A stretch of 64,000 nt of DNA. It comes from Rhizobium hidalgonense. Its GTDB lineage: Bacteria; Pseudomonadota; Alphaproteobacteria; Rhizobiales; Rhizobiaceae. The stretch lies in the NCBI RefSeq assembly GCF_002914525.1, contig NZ_LODW01000070.1, forward strand, positions 275,196-339,195. The letters are read 5' to 3'. Positions 1-7,881 of the stretch are shown piece by piece (positions within the stretch are counted from its first letter, which is position 1; the number at the start of each line of letters is the position of its first letter). Made by a program: the position numbers and the translations under genes. The notes under the pieces were generated by a model. The model saw only the letters and a list, made by a program, of their open reading frames with translations. It ran no database searches and was not told the origin of the DNA.

Positions 1-1
1 C

Positions 2-1228
2 GCCAGCCGCGTGCGCGATATGTTCGAGCAGGCGAAGAAGAATGCGCCCTGCATCATCTTCATCGACGAAATCGATGCCGTCGGTCGTCATCGTGGCGCC
101 GGTCTCGGCGGCGGCAATGACGAACGCGAACAGACGCTGAACCAGCTGCTTGTGGAAATGGATGGCTTCGAGGCGAATGAAGGCGTAATCCTGATTGCCG
201 CCACCAACCGCCCCGACGTGCTTGACCCGGCGCTGCTGCGTCCCGGCCGTTTCGACCGTCAGGTCGTGGTGCCGAACCCGGATATCGTCGGCCGCGAGCG
301 CATTCTCAAGGTGCATGCGCGCAACGTTCCGCTGGCGCCGAATGTCGATCTCAAGGTTCTCGCCCGCGGCACGCCCGGCTTCTCCGGCGCCGATCTGATG
401 AACCTCGTCAACGAAGCCGCTCTCATGGCCGCCCGCCGCAACAAGCGCGTCGTCACCATGCAGGAATTCGAAGACGCCAAGGACAAGATCATGATGGGCG
501 CCGAGCGCCGTTCCTCGGCCATGACCGAGGCGGAAAAGAAGCTCACCGCTTACCATGAGGCCGGTCACGCCATCACCGCGCTTAACGTCGCCGTCGCCGA
601 TCCGCTGCACAAGGCGACGATCATTCCGCGCGGCCGTGCGCTCGGCATGGTCATGCAGCTTCCCGAGGGCGACCGCTACTCGATGAGCTACAAGTGGATG
701 GTGTCGCGCCTGTGCATCATGATGGGTGGCCGCGTCGCCGAAGAGCTCACCTTTGGCAAGGAGAACATCACTTCGGGTGCCTCCTCCGACATCGAGCAGG
801 CCACCAAACTTGCCCGCGCCATGGTCACGCAATGGGGCTTCTCCGACGAGCTCGGTCAGGTCGCCTATGGCGAGAACCAGCAGGAAGTCTTCCTCGGGCA
901 TTCGGTTTCGCAGTCGAAGAACGTTTCGGAAGCAACCGCGCAGAAAATCGACAACGAAGTGCGCCGCCTGATCGACGAAGCCTATACGCAGGCCCGCACG
1001 ATCCTGACGGATAAGCACGACGAATTCGTCGCCCTTGCCGAGGGTCTGCTCGAATACGAGACGCTGACCGGTGAAGAGATCAAGGCGCTGATCCGCGGTG
1101 AGAAGCCGTCGCGCGATCTCGGCGATGATTCGCCGCCAAGCCGCGGCTCGGCGGTTCCGAAAGCCGGCGCAAGGCCTGCCGCCAAGGGTGATGAACCCGA
1201 AGCCGGGCTCGAACCGCAGCCGCATTGA
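2..1228 (+). CDS. ftsH: ATP-dependent zinc metalloprotease FtsH, 3' part
   Basis: Membrane-anchored AAA+ protease that extracts and degrades membrane and short-lived cytosolic proteins. The gene is cut by the window start, so the N-terminal membrane helices and Walker A are missing; about 408 residues remain in frame from base 2. What is visible: Walker B (IIFIDEIDA, bases about 53-79), the second region of homology with RPGRFDRQ, the metalloprotease motif HEAGH (bases 554-568), and the third zinc-ligand region SSDIEQATKLA. The C-terminal tail is rich in Pro, Gly and Ala, as in rhizobial FtsH. It is followed by a good intrinsic terminator and then glmM, a common alphaproteobacterial order. 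The identity is secure; the true start lies outside the window. Confidence 0.97.
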   Translation, partial: ASRVRDMFEQAKKNAPCIIFIDEIDAVGRHRGAGLGGGNDEREQTLNQLLVEMDGFEANEGVILIAATNRPDVLDPALLRPGRFDRQVVVPNPDIVGRERILKVHARNVPLAPNVDLKVLARGTPGFSGADLMNLVNEAALMAARRNKRVVTMQEFEDAKDKIMMGAERRSSAMTEAEKKLTAYHEAGHAITALNVAVADPLHKATIIPRGRALGMVMQLPEGDRYSMSYKWMVSRLCIMMGGRVAEELTFGKENITSGASSDIEQATKLARAMVTQWGFSDELGQVAYGENQQEVFLGHSVSQSKNVSEATAQKIDNEVRRLIDEAYTQARTILTDKHDEFVALAEGLLEYETLTGEEIKALIRGEKPSRDLGDDSPPSRGSAVPKAGARPAAKGDEPEAGLEPQPH

Positions 1229-1250
1229 GCGGTTGGCACGATCTTGAACA

Positions 1251-1288
1251 AAGGCCGAATTTTCCCCAGCGGAAGGTCCGGCCTTTTC
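1251..1288 (+). terminator. Intrinsic terminator after ftsH
   Basis: Stem AAGGCCG (1251-1257) pairs with CGGCCTT (1279-1285) and is followed by T-rich sequence. It lies 22 bp after the ftsH stop. Confidence 0.75.
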
Positions 1289-1472
1289 TATTGGTAACGG
1301 GATATAATCATTTTTCTTGCTAATTTACGTGCCGATCGCCGCATTTTGTGGCATTCCGCTGAATTGAGGCAAGCATGATTCACGCTCCTGGATCGACGAC
1401 ATTCCATGGAAGCCGGACTAGCTTGGAATGGTGCGCTGCCTTGAATGGCGCGCGGAAAGCGCAGGAGTGCAG

Positions 1473-2825
1473 ATGAAGAGACGCTATTTCGGTACGGACG
1501 GCATACGCGGCCAATCCAACGTCTTCCCGATGACGCCGGATCTCGCCATGCGGGTCGGCATTGCCGCCGGTACGATCTTCCGCCGCGGCAATCACCGCCA
1601 CCGCGTCGTCATCGGCAAGGATACGCGCCTCTCCGGTTATATGCTTGAGAACGCCATGGTCGCAGGCTTCACCGCTGCCGGTCTGGATGCCTTTATTCTC
1701 GGCCCGATTCCGACGCCTGCCGTCGCCATGCTGACGCGCTCGCTGCGCTGCGATATCGGCGTGATGATCTCGGCTTCGCACAATCCTTATGAGGATAACG
1801 GCATCAAGCTCTTCGGCCCTGATGGTTACAAGCTTTCCGACGATCTCGAAGCCGAGATCGAGGATCTGCTCGAAAAGGACCTGAACGCGCAGCTTGCCAA
1901 ATCCGACGATATCGGGCGCGCCAAGCGCGTCGATGGCGTGCATGACCGCTATATCGAACATGCCAAACGGACTTTGCCGCGCGACGTGACGCTGCAGGGG
2001 CTGAGGATTGCGATCGACTGCGCCAATGGTGCTGCCTACAAAGTGGCGCCTGCCGTGCTCTGGGAACTCGGCGCCGAAGTCGTCACCATCGGCAATGAGC
2101 CGAATGGCACCAACATCAATCTTAATTGCGGCTCCACCAGCCCGGTGGCGCTGCAGAAGAAGGTCGACGAGGTGCGTGCCGATATCGGCATTGCGCTCGA
2201 TGGCGATGCGGACCGTGTCATCATCGTCGACGAAAACGGCTCGATCGTCGACGGCGACCAGCTGATGGCCGTCATCGCCGAGAGCTGGGCCGAGAACCAG
2301 CAGCTGCGCGGCAACGGCATTGTCGCCACCGTGATGTCCAATCTCGGCCTAGAGCGCTTCCTCGACGAGCGCGGCATGGCGCTTGCCCGAACGCGGGTCG
2401 GCGACCGCTACGTCGTCGAGCATATGCGCCAGCACAACTACAATGTCGGCGGCGAGCAATCGGGCCACATCGTGCTTTCTGACTACGGTACGACCGGCGA
2501 CGGTCTGGTCGCAGCGCTGCAGATCCTGGCTGCGGTGAAGCGGACCGGGCGGACCGTCAGCGAGGTCTGCCGCCGCTTCGAGCCGGTGCCGCAGCTCCTG
2601 CGCAATGTCCGCATCAGCGGCGGCAAACCGCTGGAGGATCTCCAGGTGCAGAAGGCGATCGCCGATGCCGAAACCGAGCTCGCCAAGAACGGCCGCCTCG
2701 TCATCCGCCCCTCGGGCACCGAGCCGCTGATCCGCGTCATGGCCGAGGGTGACGACCGCGCCCAGATCGAGCGCATCGTTAACGAGCTGATCGGCACGAT
2801 CTCGAACGTGCGCACCGCCGCCTGA
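1473..2825 (+). CDS. glmM: Phosphoglucosamine mutase GlmM
   Basis: Converts glucosamine-6-phosphate to glucosamine-1-phosphate, feeding UDP-GlcNAc for peptidoglycan and LPS. The protein is 450 aa, the normal family length. The N-terminus MKRRYFGTDGIRG is typical. The active-site phosphoserine loop ISASHNP puts Ser at residue 102, the same number as in E. coli GlmM. The Mg-binding loop DGDADR, the sugar-binding GEQSGH and the phosphate-binding RPSGTEP are all present. The frame is open upstream to 1428, but I chose the ATG at 1473 because it has GCAGGAG just upstream and matches the family N-terminus. It has its own terminator downstream. Confidence 0.97.
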   Translation: MKRRYFGTDGIRGQSNVFPMTPDLAMRVGIAAGTIFRRGNHRHRVVIGKDTRLSGYMLENAMVAGFTAAGLDAFILGPIPTPAVAMLTRSLRCDIGVMISASHNPYEDNGIKLFGPDGYKLSDDLEAEIEDLLEKDLNAQLAKSDDIGRAKRVDGVHDRYIEHAKRTLPRDVTLQGLRIAIDCANGAAYKVAPAVLWELGAEVVTIGNEPNGTNINLNCGSTSPVALQKKVDEVRADIGIALDGDADRVIIVDENGSIVDGDQLMAVIAESWAENQQLRGNGIVATVMSNLGLERFLDERGMALARTRVGDRYVVEHMRQHNYNVGGEQSGHIVLSDYGTTGDGLVAALQILAAVKRTGRTVSEVCRRFEPVPQLLRNVRISGGKPLEDLQVQKAIADAETELAKNGRLVIRPSGTEPLIRVMAEGDDRAQIERIVNELIGTISNVRTAA

Positions 2826-2849
2826 TCCTGTGACAATAGATTACTGAAG

Positions 2850-2876
2850 AAGCCGGTGCGCATGCGCCGGCTTTTT
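2850..2876 (+). terminator. Intrinsic terminator after glmM
   Basis: AGCCGGTGCGC and GCGCCGGCT form a strong hairpin directly followed by TTTTT. Confidence 0.85.
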
Positions 2877-3090
2877 CGTCATGCGCGTTCGGTTCAGCCA
2901 GATTCTATAGTCGCTGAAGGCCGAATTCTTATCGCTGCGATCGCTGTTTTTCTTTCAGGAGTATCTGCAAAATACGGTAAATAATCGTGGTTAAGCAGCT
3001 TTTAACGTTTCCCCTTCATTATCCATCCGAAGCGTATCAGTTTGGCAGCGACTTCAGCCTGCCGACCCAACGGATTTTGGAGTGGGATCC

Positions 3091-3927
3091 ATGAAAAGAA
3101 GCTTGTCCGGCATCTTCGCCGCATTGTTGATCGCGACAAACGCCTATTCCGCGGACCTCGCCCCTGCCGAGCCGATCCCGGAGCAGCCGCCCGAGGTGAC
3201 GGTCACTGAAGCGACCGGCTGGTATCTGCGCGGCGATGTCGGTTATGCCTTCACCGATCTGCGCGGAGCGCGTTATTTCCAGGGCAGCAACGCCACCGAA
3301 GTCGATTTTGACGATGCAGACCTCGACGACGCATGGACGATCGGCGGCGGTGTCGGTTATCAGATCAACAGCTATCTGCGCACCGATCTGACCTTCGACT
3401 ATTTGACGCAGGCTGATTTCAAAGGCTCGACGGTCGGACAGTGCGGCTTCCCCCTGGTGGATTGCACGTCGAGCGACCGCTCTTCGCTGACCGCCTATAC
3501 GCTGCTTGCCAACGCCTACGTCGATCTCGGCACCTACGGCTATGTCACGCCCTACGTCGGCGCCGGTATCGGTGGTTCCTACGTCAAGTGGAAGAACCTG
3601 CGAAACGTCGCCTGCGCCGATGACGGCAGCTTCTGCGATGACCAGGTCACCCATGGCGGCAAGGGCAACTGGCGCTTTACTTACGCCCTCATGGCCGGCG
3701 CCTCGATCGACGTCACCTGCAACGTCAAGGCCGATGTCGGCTACCGCTATCTACATATCGACGGCGGCAACATGTTCGGATACGCCCAAAACGGCGGCCC
3801 TGGCCGCGACAAGGGTCTCAGCGTCCACGAAGCCCGCGTCGGCGCCCGCTATCTGTTCGGCGGCTGCGCCCAGGCGAGCTACGAACCGCCGCCGGAAATC
3901 CCGCTGCAGCCGGCGGTCTACAAGTAA
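3091..3927 (+). CDS. Outer-membrane beta-barrel protein (Omp25/RopB-like porin family)
   Basis: 278 aa. A signal peptide (MKRSLSGIFAALLIATNAYSA) is followed by a short Pro/Glu-rich linker (EPIPEQPPE) and alternating aromatic/Gly strands (WYLRGDVGYAF, YLRTDLTFDY, YGYVTPYVGAGIG, ADVGYRYLHI, EARVGARYLFGG) typical of small 8-stranded outer-membrane barrels of Rhizobiales. Four cysteines in the central part may form disulfides. The ATG at 3091 is preferred over the in-frame GTG at 3082 because GGAG sits at 3079-3082. It is monocistronic, with an intrinsic terminator behind it. The exact subfamily and ligand cannot be read from the sequence. Confidence 0.85.
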   Translation: MKRSLSGIFAALLIATNAYSADLAPAEPIPEQPPEVTVTEATGWYLRGDVGYAFTDLRGARYFQGSNATEVDFDDADLDDAWTIGGGVGYQINSYLRTDLTFDYLTQADFKGSTVGQCGFPLVDCTSSDRSSLTAYTLLANAYVDLGTYGYVTPYVGAGIGGSYVKWKNLRNVACADDGSFCDDQVTHGGKGNWRFTYALMAGASIDVTCNVKADVGYRYLHIDGGNMFGYAQNGGPGRDKGLSVHEARVGARYLFGGCAQASYEPPPEIPLQPAVYK

Positions 3928-3948
3928 GCTCAATTCTTCTCCATCAGA

Positions 3949-3974
3949 AAGCCGCCCGCCCGGGCGGCTTTTTG
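3949..3974 (+). terminator. Intrinsic terminator after the outer-membrane protein gene
   Basis: Perfect hairpin AAGCCGCCCGCC/CGGGCGGCTT followed by TTT. Confidence 0.85.
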
Positions 3975-4000
3975 CCGCGTCAATCGTGCCTGCGTCAAAA

Positions 4001-4110
4001 TATCCTCTCTCTGCGACACTTCGATCTTGACTATGGCGTCTGCTATCCATACACACGGCGGCGGGACACCCTTCCCCAACGAAGGGCTTTCTATCTGAGA
4101 GGATAGCATC
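4001..4110 (+). ncRNA. serC leader RNA (putative cis-regulatory RNA)
   Basis: Immediately upstream of serC. Seen: TGCTATCC (4041-4048) is perfectly complementary to GGATAGCA (4101-4108), which overlaps the ribosome-binding region. Between them lies a second hairpin, CCCTTC (4069-4074) with GAAGGG (4081-4086). Established: the serC leader, a conserved RNA upstream of serC in alphaproteobacteria, has a final stem that covers the serC ribosome-binding site. Location and architecture fit that family. In addition TATCCTCTC (4001-4009) is perfectly complementary to GAGAGGATA (4097-4105), so an alternative stem competing for the same site is possible. The 5' boundary is uncertain and the ligand, if any, is unknown. 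Confidence 0.8.
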
Positions 4111-5289
4111 ATGGCGAAGACCGCAAAGCCGGACATCCGTCCGCACAATACTCATTTTTCTTCTGGCCCCTGCTCGAAGCGCCCCGGTTGGTCGCTCGAT
4201 GCCCTTTCCGACGCGGCCCTTGGCCGTTCGCACCGCGCGAAGGTCGGCAAGACCAAGCTCAAGCAGGCCATCGACCTTACCCGTGAAATTCTCGACGTGC
4301 CGGCGGATTACCGCATCGGTATCGTTCCGGCGTCCGATACCGGCGCCGTCGAAATGGCGCTCTGGTCGCTGCTCGGCGAACGTGGCGTCGACATGCTCGC
4401 CTGGGAAAGCTTCGGCGCCGGCTGGGTCACCGATGTCGTCAAGCAGCTGAAGCTCAAGGATGTGCGCAGGCTCGAAGCCGGTTACGGCGAGCTTCCCGAT
4501 CTCGCCGCCGTCGATTTCGATCGCGATGTCGTCTTCACCTGGAACGGCACCACGTCGGGCGTGCGCGTGCCGAACGCCGATTTCATCCCTGCCGACCGCA
4601 AGGGCCTGACGATCTGCGATGCCACCTCGGCTGCTTTCGCGCAGGAACTCGATTTCGCCAAGCTCGATGTCGTCACCTTCTCCTGGCAGAAGGTTCTGGG
4701 CGGCGAGGGCGCGCATGGCGTCATCATTCTCTCGCCGCGCGCCGTCGAGCGTCTCACCACCTATACGCCCGCCTGGCCGCTGCCGAAGATCTTCCGCATG
4801 ACCTCGGGCGGCAAGTTGACGGAAGGCATCTTCCAGGGCGAGACGATCAATACGCCGTCGATGCTCTGCGTCGAGGACTATATCGATGCGCTGGTCTGGG
4901 CCAAGGGCCTCGGCGGCCTTAAGGCGCTGATTGCCCGCGCCGATGCCAATGCCAAGGTCATCCACGATTTCGTCGCGGCCAACGACTGGATCGCCAATCT
5001 CGCCGTCAAGGCGGAAACGGCCTCCAACACCTCCGTCTGCCTGAAGATCGTCGACAAGGACATCACGGCGCTTGACGACGACGGCCAGGCCGCTTTCGCC
5101 AAGGGGCTGGTCGGCCTCCTGGAAAAGGAAGGTGTGGCCTATGACGTCGGCCACTACCGCGACGCGCCATCGGGCCTGCGCATCTGGGCCGGCGCCACGA
5201 TCGAGGCATCCGACATGCAGAAGCTGATGCCCTGGCTTTCCTGGGCCTTCGAAACGCAGAAGGCGCAGCTCGCTCAGGCGGCCGCCTGA
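4111..5289 (+). CDS. serC: Phosphoserine aminotransferase SerC
   Basis: PLP enzyme that makes 3-phosphoserine from 3-phosphohydroxypyruvate and glutamate, the second step of serine synthesis; the same enzyme acts in the DXP-dependent vitamin B6 pathway. 392 aa. The N-terminus with NTHFSSGPCSKRPGW and the PLP-lysine motif SWQKVLGGEGAHG (Lys about residue 194) identify the rhizobial type of SerC. The start ATG at 4111 is fixed by GAGAGGATA just upstream, inside the leader RNA. serA follows after 145 bp, so serC-serA form the serine pathway unit, with a palindromic repeat between them. Confidence 0.96.
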   Translation: MAKTAKPDIRPHNTHFSSGPCSKRPGWSLDALSDAALGRSHRAKVGKTKLKQAIDLTREILDVPADYRIGIVPASDTGAVEMALWSLLGERGVDMLAWESFGAGWVTDVVKQLKLKDVRRLEAGYGELPDLAAVDFDRDVVFTWNGTTSGVRVPNADFIPADRKGLTICDATSAAFAQELDFAKLDVVTFSWQKVLGGEGAHGVIILSPRAVERLTTYTPAWPLPKIFRMTSGGKLTEGIFQGETINTPSMLCVEDYIDALVWAKGLGGLKALIARADANAKVIHDFVAANDWIANLAVKAETASNTSVCLKIVDKDITALDDDGQAAFAKGLVGLLEKEGVAYDVGHYRDAPSGLRIWAGATIEASDMQKLMPWLSWAFETQKAQLAQAAA

Positions 5290-5337
5290 CGTGATCGCAT
5301 CCGGCTCCGCCGCAGGGCGGAGTCGATTCAAAGAATT

Positions 5338-5387
5338 AGAGCATGATGTCGTCCGAAAACCGCTCACACTTTTCGGCATCATGCTCT
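5338..5387. repeat. Palindromic intergenic repeat, rhizobial type
   Basis: AGAGCATGATG (5338-5348) and CATCATGCTCT (5377-5387) are perfect inverted repeats around an inner CCGAAAA/TTTTCGG pair. It lies between serC and serA. Elements of this form are frequent between genes of rhizobia (recalled, not searched). In a polycistronic mRNA it would fold as a long hairpin. Confidence 0.7.
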
Positions 5388-5434
5388 GGCATCCCTGATT
5401 CATTCATCGCTGAACACTTTTGAAGGAGGCCACA

Positions 5435-7030
5435 ATGGCACCTCGCGTTCTCGTATCCGACGAATTGTCGGAAACCGCCGTCCAGATCTTCCGCGACCGC
5501 GGCGTCGAAGTTGATTTCGAACCGCAGCTCGGCAAGGATAAGGACCGTCTGCTCGACGTCATCGGTAAGTATGATGGTCTGGCCATCCGCTCTGCCACCA
5601 AGGTGACGGAAAAGATCATTCAAGGGGCGACGAACCTCAAGGTTGTCGGCCGCGCCGGCATCGGTGTCGACAATGTCGATATCCCGGCCGCCTCGCGCCG
5701 CGGCATCATCGTCATGAACACGCCCTTCGGCAATTCGATCACCACGGCCGAACATGCGATCGCGCTGATGTTCGCCGTCGCCCGCCAGCTTCCGGCAGCC
5801 GATACCTCGACGCAGGCCGGCAAATGGGAGAAGTCGAAATTCATGGGCGTCGAAATCACCGGCAAGACGCTCGGCGTCATCGGCGCCGGCAATATCGGCT
5901 CGATCGTCTGCGCCCGCGCTATCGGCTTGAAGATGCACGTCGTCGCTTATGATCCGTTCCTCTCCAAGGAGCGCGCCGAGGAGATGGGCGTCACCAAGGT
6001 CGAGCTCGACGAGCTTTTCGCCCGGGCCGACTTCATCACGCTGCACGTGCCGATGACCGACAAGACGCGTGGCATCCTCAACAAGGAAGCGCTGGCGAAG
6101 ACCAAGCCGGGCGTGCGGATCATCAACTGCGCCCGTGGCGGCCTGGTCGATGAGGCAGCCCTTGCTGAAGCCATCAAGTCCGGCCATGTCGCCGGTGCCG
6201 CCTTCGACGTTTTCGAGGTCGAGCCGGCCAAGGAAAGCCCGCTCTTCGGCCTGCCGAATGTTGTCTGCACGCCGCATCTCGGCGCCTCGACGACTGAGGC
6301 CCAGGAAAACGTCGCCCTCCAGGTGGCCGAACAGATGGCGGATTACCTCGTCAAGGGTGCGGTCTCCAACGCCATCAACATGCCGTCGATCACCGCGGAG
6401 GAAGCGCCGATCCTGAAGCCCTTCATCCGCCTTGCCGATGTGCTCGGCGCCTTCGTCGGCCAGGTCACCGAGGAGCCGATCAAGGAAATCGAAATCCTCT
6501 ATGACGGCATCACCGCCAACATGAACACGCGGGCGCTGACGAGTGCCGTGCTCGCCGGTCTCATCCGCCCGCAGGTCGCCGACGTCAACATGGTTTCGGC
6601 GCCGATCATGGTCAAGGAAAAGGGCGTCGTGCTTTCCGAGGTCAAGCGCGACAAGACAGGTGTGTTCGATGGTTATATCAAGCTGACGGTGACGACCGAG
6701 AGCATGACGCGTTCCGTCGCCGGCACGGTGTTTTCGGATGGCAAGCCGCGCTTCATCCAGATCAAGGGCATCAATCTCGATGCCGACGTCGGATCGCACA
6801 TGATCTACATCACCAATACCGACGTTCCCGGCATGATCGGCTTCATCGGCATGACGCTTGGTACTGCGGGCGTCAATATCGCCAACTTCCAGCTCGGCCG
6901 CGACAAGCAGGGCGGCGACGCCATCGCGCTGCTCTATGTCGACGGCGAGGTGGATGACGCCGTGCTCGGTCAGCTGACAGCCCACCCGGCAATCCGCCAG
7001 GCAAAGCTGCTCACCTTTAACATCGACTGA
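5435..7030 (+). CDS. serA: D-3-phosphoglycerate dehydrogenase SerA (long form)
   Basis: Oxidises 3-phosphoglycerate to 3-phosphohydroxypyruvate with NAD, the first step of serine synthesis. 531 aa. The N-terminal substrate domain is followed by the NAD-binding GVIGAGNIGS (about residue 147), catalytic Arg in NCARGGLVDE, and catalytic His in TPHLGAST. The C-terminal third has the extra regulatory domain of long-form PGDH and then an ACT domain (the segment with ITNTDVPGMIGFIG), the usual serine feedback site. AAGGAGG at 5423-5429 fixes the ATG at 5435; the frame open from 5420 is not the start. It ends at a convergent terminator. Confidence 0.96.
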   Translation: MAPRVLVSDELSETAVQIFRDRGVEVDFEPQLGKDKDRLLDVIGKYDGLAIRSATKVTEKIIQGATNLKVVGRAGIGVDNVDIPAASRRGIIVMNTPFGNSITTAEHAIALMFAVARQLPAADTSTQAGKWEKSKFMGVEITGKTLGVIGAGNIGSIVCARAIGLKMHVVAYDPFLSKERAEEMGVTKVELDELFARADFITLHVPMTDKTRGILNKEALAKTKPGVRIINCARGGLVDEAALAEAIKSGHVAGAAFDVFEVEPAKESPLFGLPNVVCTPHLGASTTEAQENVALQVAEQMADYLVKGAVSNAINMPSITAEEAPILKPFIRLADVLGAFVGQVTEEPIKEIEILYDGITANMNTRALTSAVLAGLIRPQVADVNMVSAPIMVKEKGVVLSEVKRDKTGVFDGYIKLTVTTESMTRSVAGTVFSDGKPRFIQIKGINLDADVGSHMIYITNTDVPGMIGFIGMTLGTAGVNIANFQLGRDKQGGDAIALLYVDGEVDDAVLGQLTAHPAIRQAKLLTFNID

Positions 7031-7056
7031 GTTTCGCCCTCCCAAGGCAAGACACG

Positions 7057-7087
7057 GAAAACCCGGCGCGGAAGGGCGCCGGGTTTT
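7057..7087. terminator. Terminator after serA
   Basis: Hairpin ACCCGGCGC/GCGCCGGGT with A-run on the left and TTTTT on the right, so it can act on serA and on the convergent gene at 7111-7374. Confidence 0.85.
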
Positions 7088-7110
7088 TGCTGCATCGGGA
7101 ATGGCAGAAG

Positions 7111-7374
7111 TCAGTGGTGCTTGCGTCGGCGGACCATCCGGCCGAGACGTGCGGCATCGTCCTCTGCCTTCGTGCGATGAAGAAAAGCGAGCCGGCTGTC
7201 GTCAAAACCTTGGAAGAATTCGTCCCAGGAAATTTCCTCCATCGGTTCCGAGGAGAAGTCGATGCCGACGGTTTCGCTGTCCCGGGCGTCCTTGATACGG
7301 GCGGGATGCCCACCGCGTTTCTCGATCCAGTGTCTGATCCTGCTGTAATCCGCTGCCGTTCCGAACCTGGCCAT
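7111..7374 (-). CDS. Small conserved-looking protein of unknown function
   Basis: 87 aa, beginning MARFGTAADYSRIRHWIEKRG. The internal ATG at 7372-7374 is chosen over the longer frame because the minus strand reads GCGGAGGG just upstream. The protein is basic at its C-terminus (GRMVRRRKHH), with an acidic middle (SSEPMEEISWDEFFQGFDD) that may be an interaction surface. No signal peptide or membrane segment. I do not recognise a domain. It is convergent with serA and shares its terminator. Confidence 0.7.
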   Translation of the reverse strand: MARFGTAADYSRIRHWIEKRGGHPARIKDARDSETVGIDFSSEPMEEISWDEFFQGFDDSRLAFLHRTKAEDDAARLGRMVRRRKHH

Positions 7375-7561
7375 GCAACCCTCCGCAGAAATTCGATTGC
7401 GACATTGATCACCTGCAACGCATGATGGAGGGAAATGTTCCATGGCGGTTGAATTATTGTGCGATTGATTTTCGGTTCAGCCGTCCTGCTCAAGCATTCG
7501 TTATTTTGAGAATTGGGGCCGAACCGGCATAATTCCTACGGGCTGGAAAAGGAGGATGTTT
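7375..7561. other. Intergenic region upstream of both 7111-7374 and the 33-codon ORF
   Basis: Holds the upstream regions of the divergent minus-strand gene and of the short plus-strand ORF. I see no convincing named motif beyond the ribosome-binding sites. Confidence 0.4.
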
Positions 7562-7663
7562 ATGAAGCGCTATTCATTCTCGATCATCGGACTGGCGCTC
7601 TTGACCGCTATCATCGCCAATCCGGGCATCGCATTCGCCTGCAACAAGCTGATCGGCACCTGA
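7562..7663 (+). CDS. 33-residue signal-peptide-like small ORF
   Basis: Very short ORF with a strong ribosome-binding site (AAAGGAGGA, six bases before ATG). The product, from MKRYSFSIIGLALLTAI to ACNKLIGT, is a basic start, a hydrophobic core and an AFA-type signal peptidase I site, leaving only about seven residues. It could be a tiny secreted peptide, a membrane peptide, a leader peptide, or the remains of a longer secreted-protein gene. The hairpin that follows suggests a short transcript of its own. Confidence 0.45.
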   Translation: MKRYSFSIIGLALLTAIIANPGIAFACNKLIGT

Positions 7664-7681
7664 GCCGCACCCCCCGCTTCC

Positions 7682-7712
7682 AAGGCGTGGCTTAGGCCGC
7701 GCCTTGCTTTCG
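7682..7712 (+). terminator. Hairpin after the 33-codon ORF
   Basis: AAGGCGtGGC and GCCgCGCCTT pair around TTAG, followed by GCTTTC. The weak U-tract makes this a possible rather than a certain terminator. Confidence 0.45.
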
Positions 7713-7881
7713 CCGGGTATTCCAAATCCGCGATCCGAGGCCGCCCCTTGCGTCCTGATGCAATCCTTTCTATATCGGTTCCTCATCGAGAAATGGCGGC
7801 CGATCCCGCCTGATATCGGCAAATCCGCCGCAATTGCAGCGCAAGGGCGGATCGTGACCCACGCAGAATTTGGCACCACCG

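Noticed and set aside
3751..5403. 550-codon open frame opposite the outer-membrane protein and serC genes
   Set aside because: It is an antisense shadow in high-GC DNA, overlapping well-supported genes, and shows no known domain.
5336..7045. 569-codon minus-strand frame opposite serA
   Set aside because: It is a shadow of serA with no recognisable domain.
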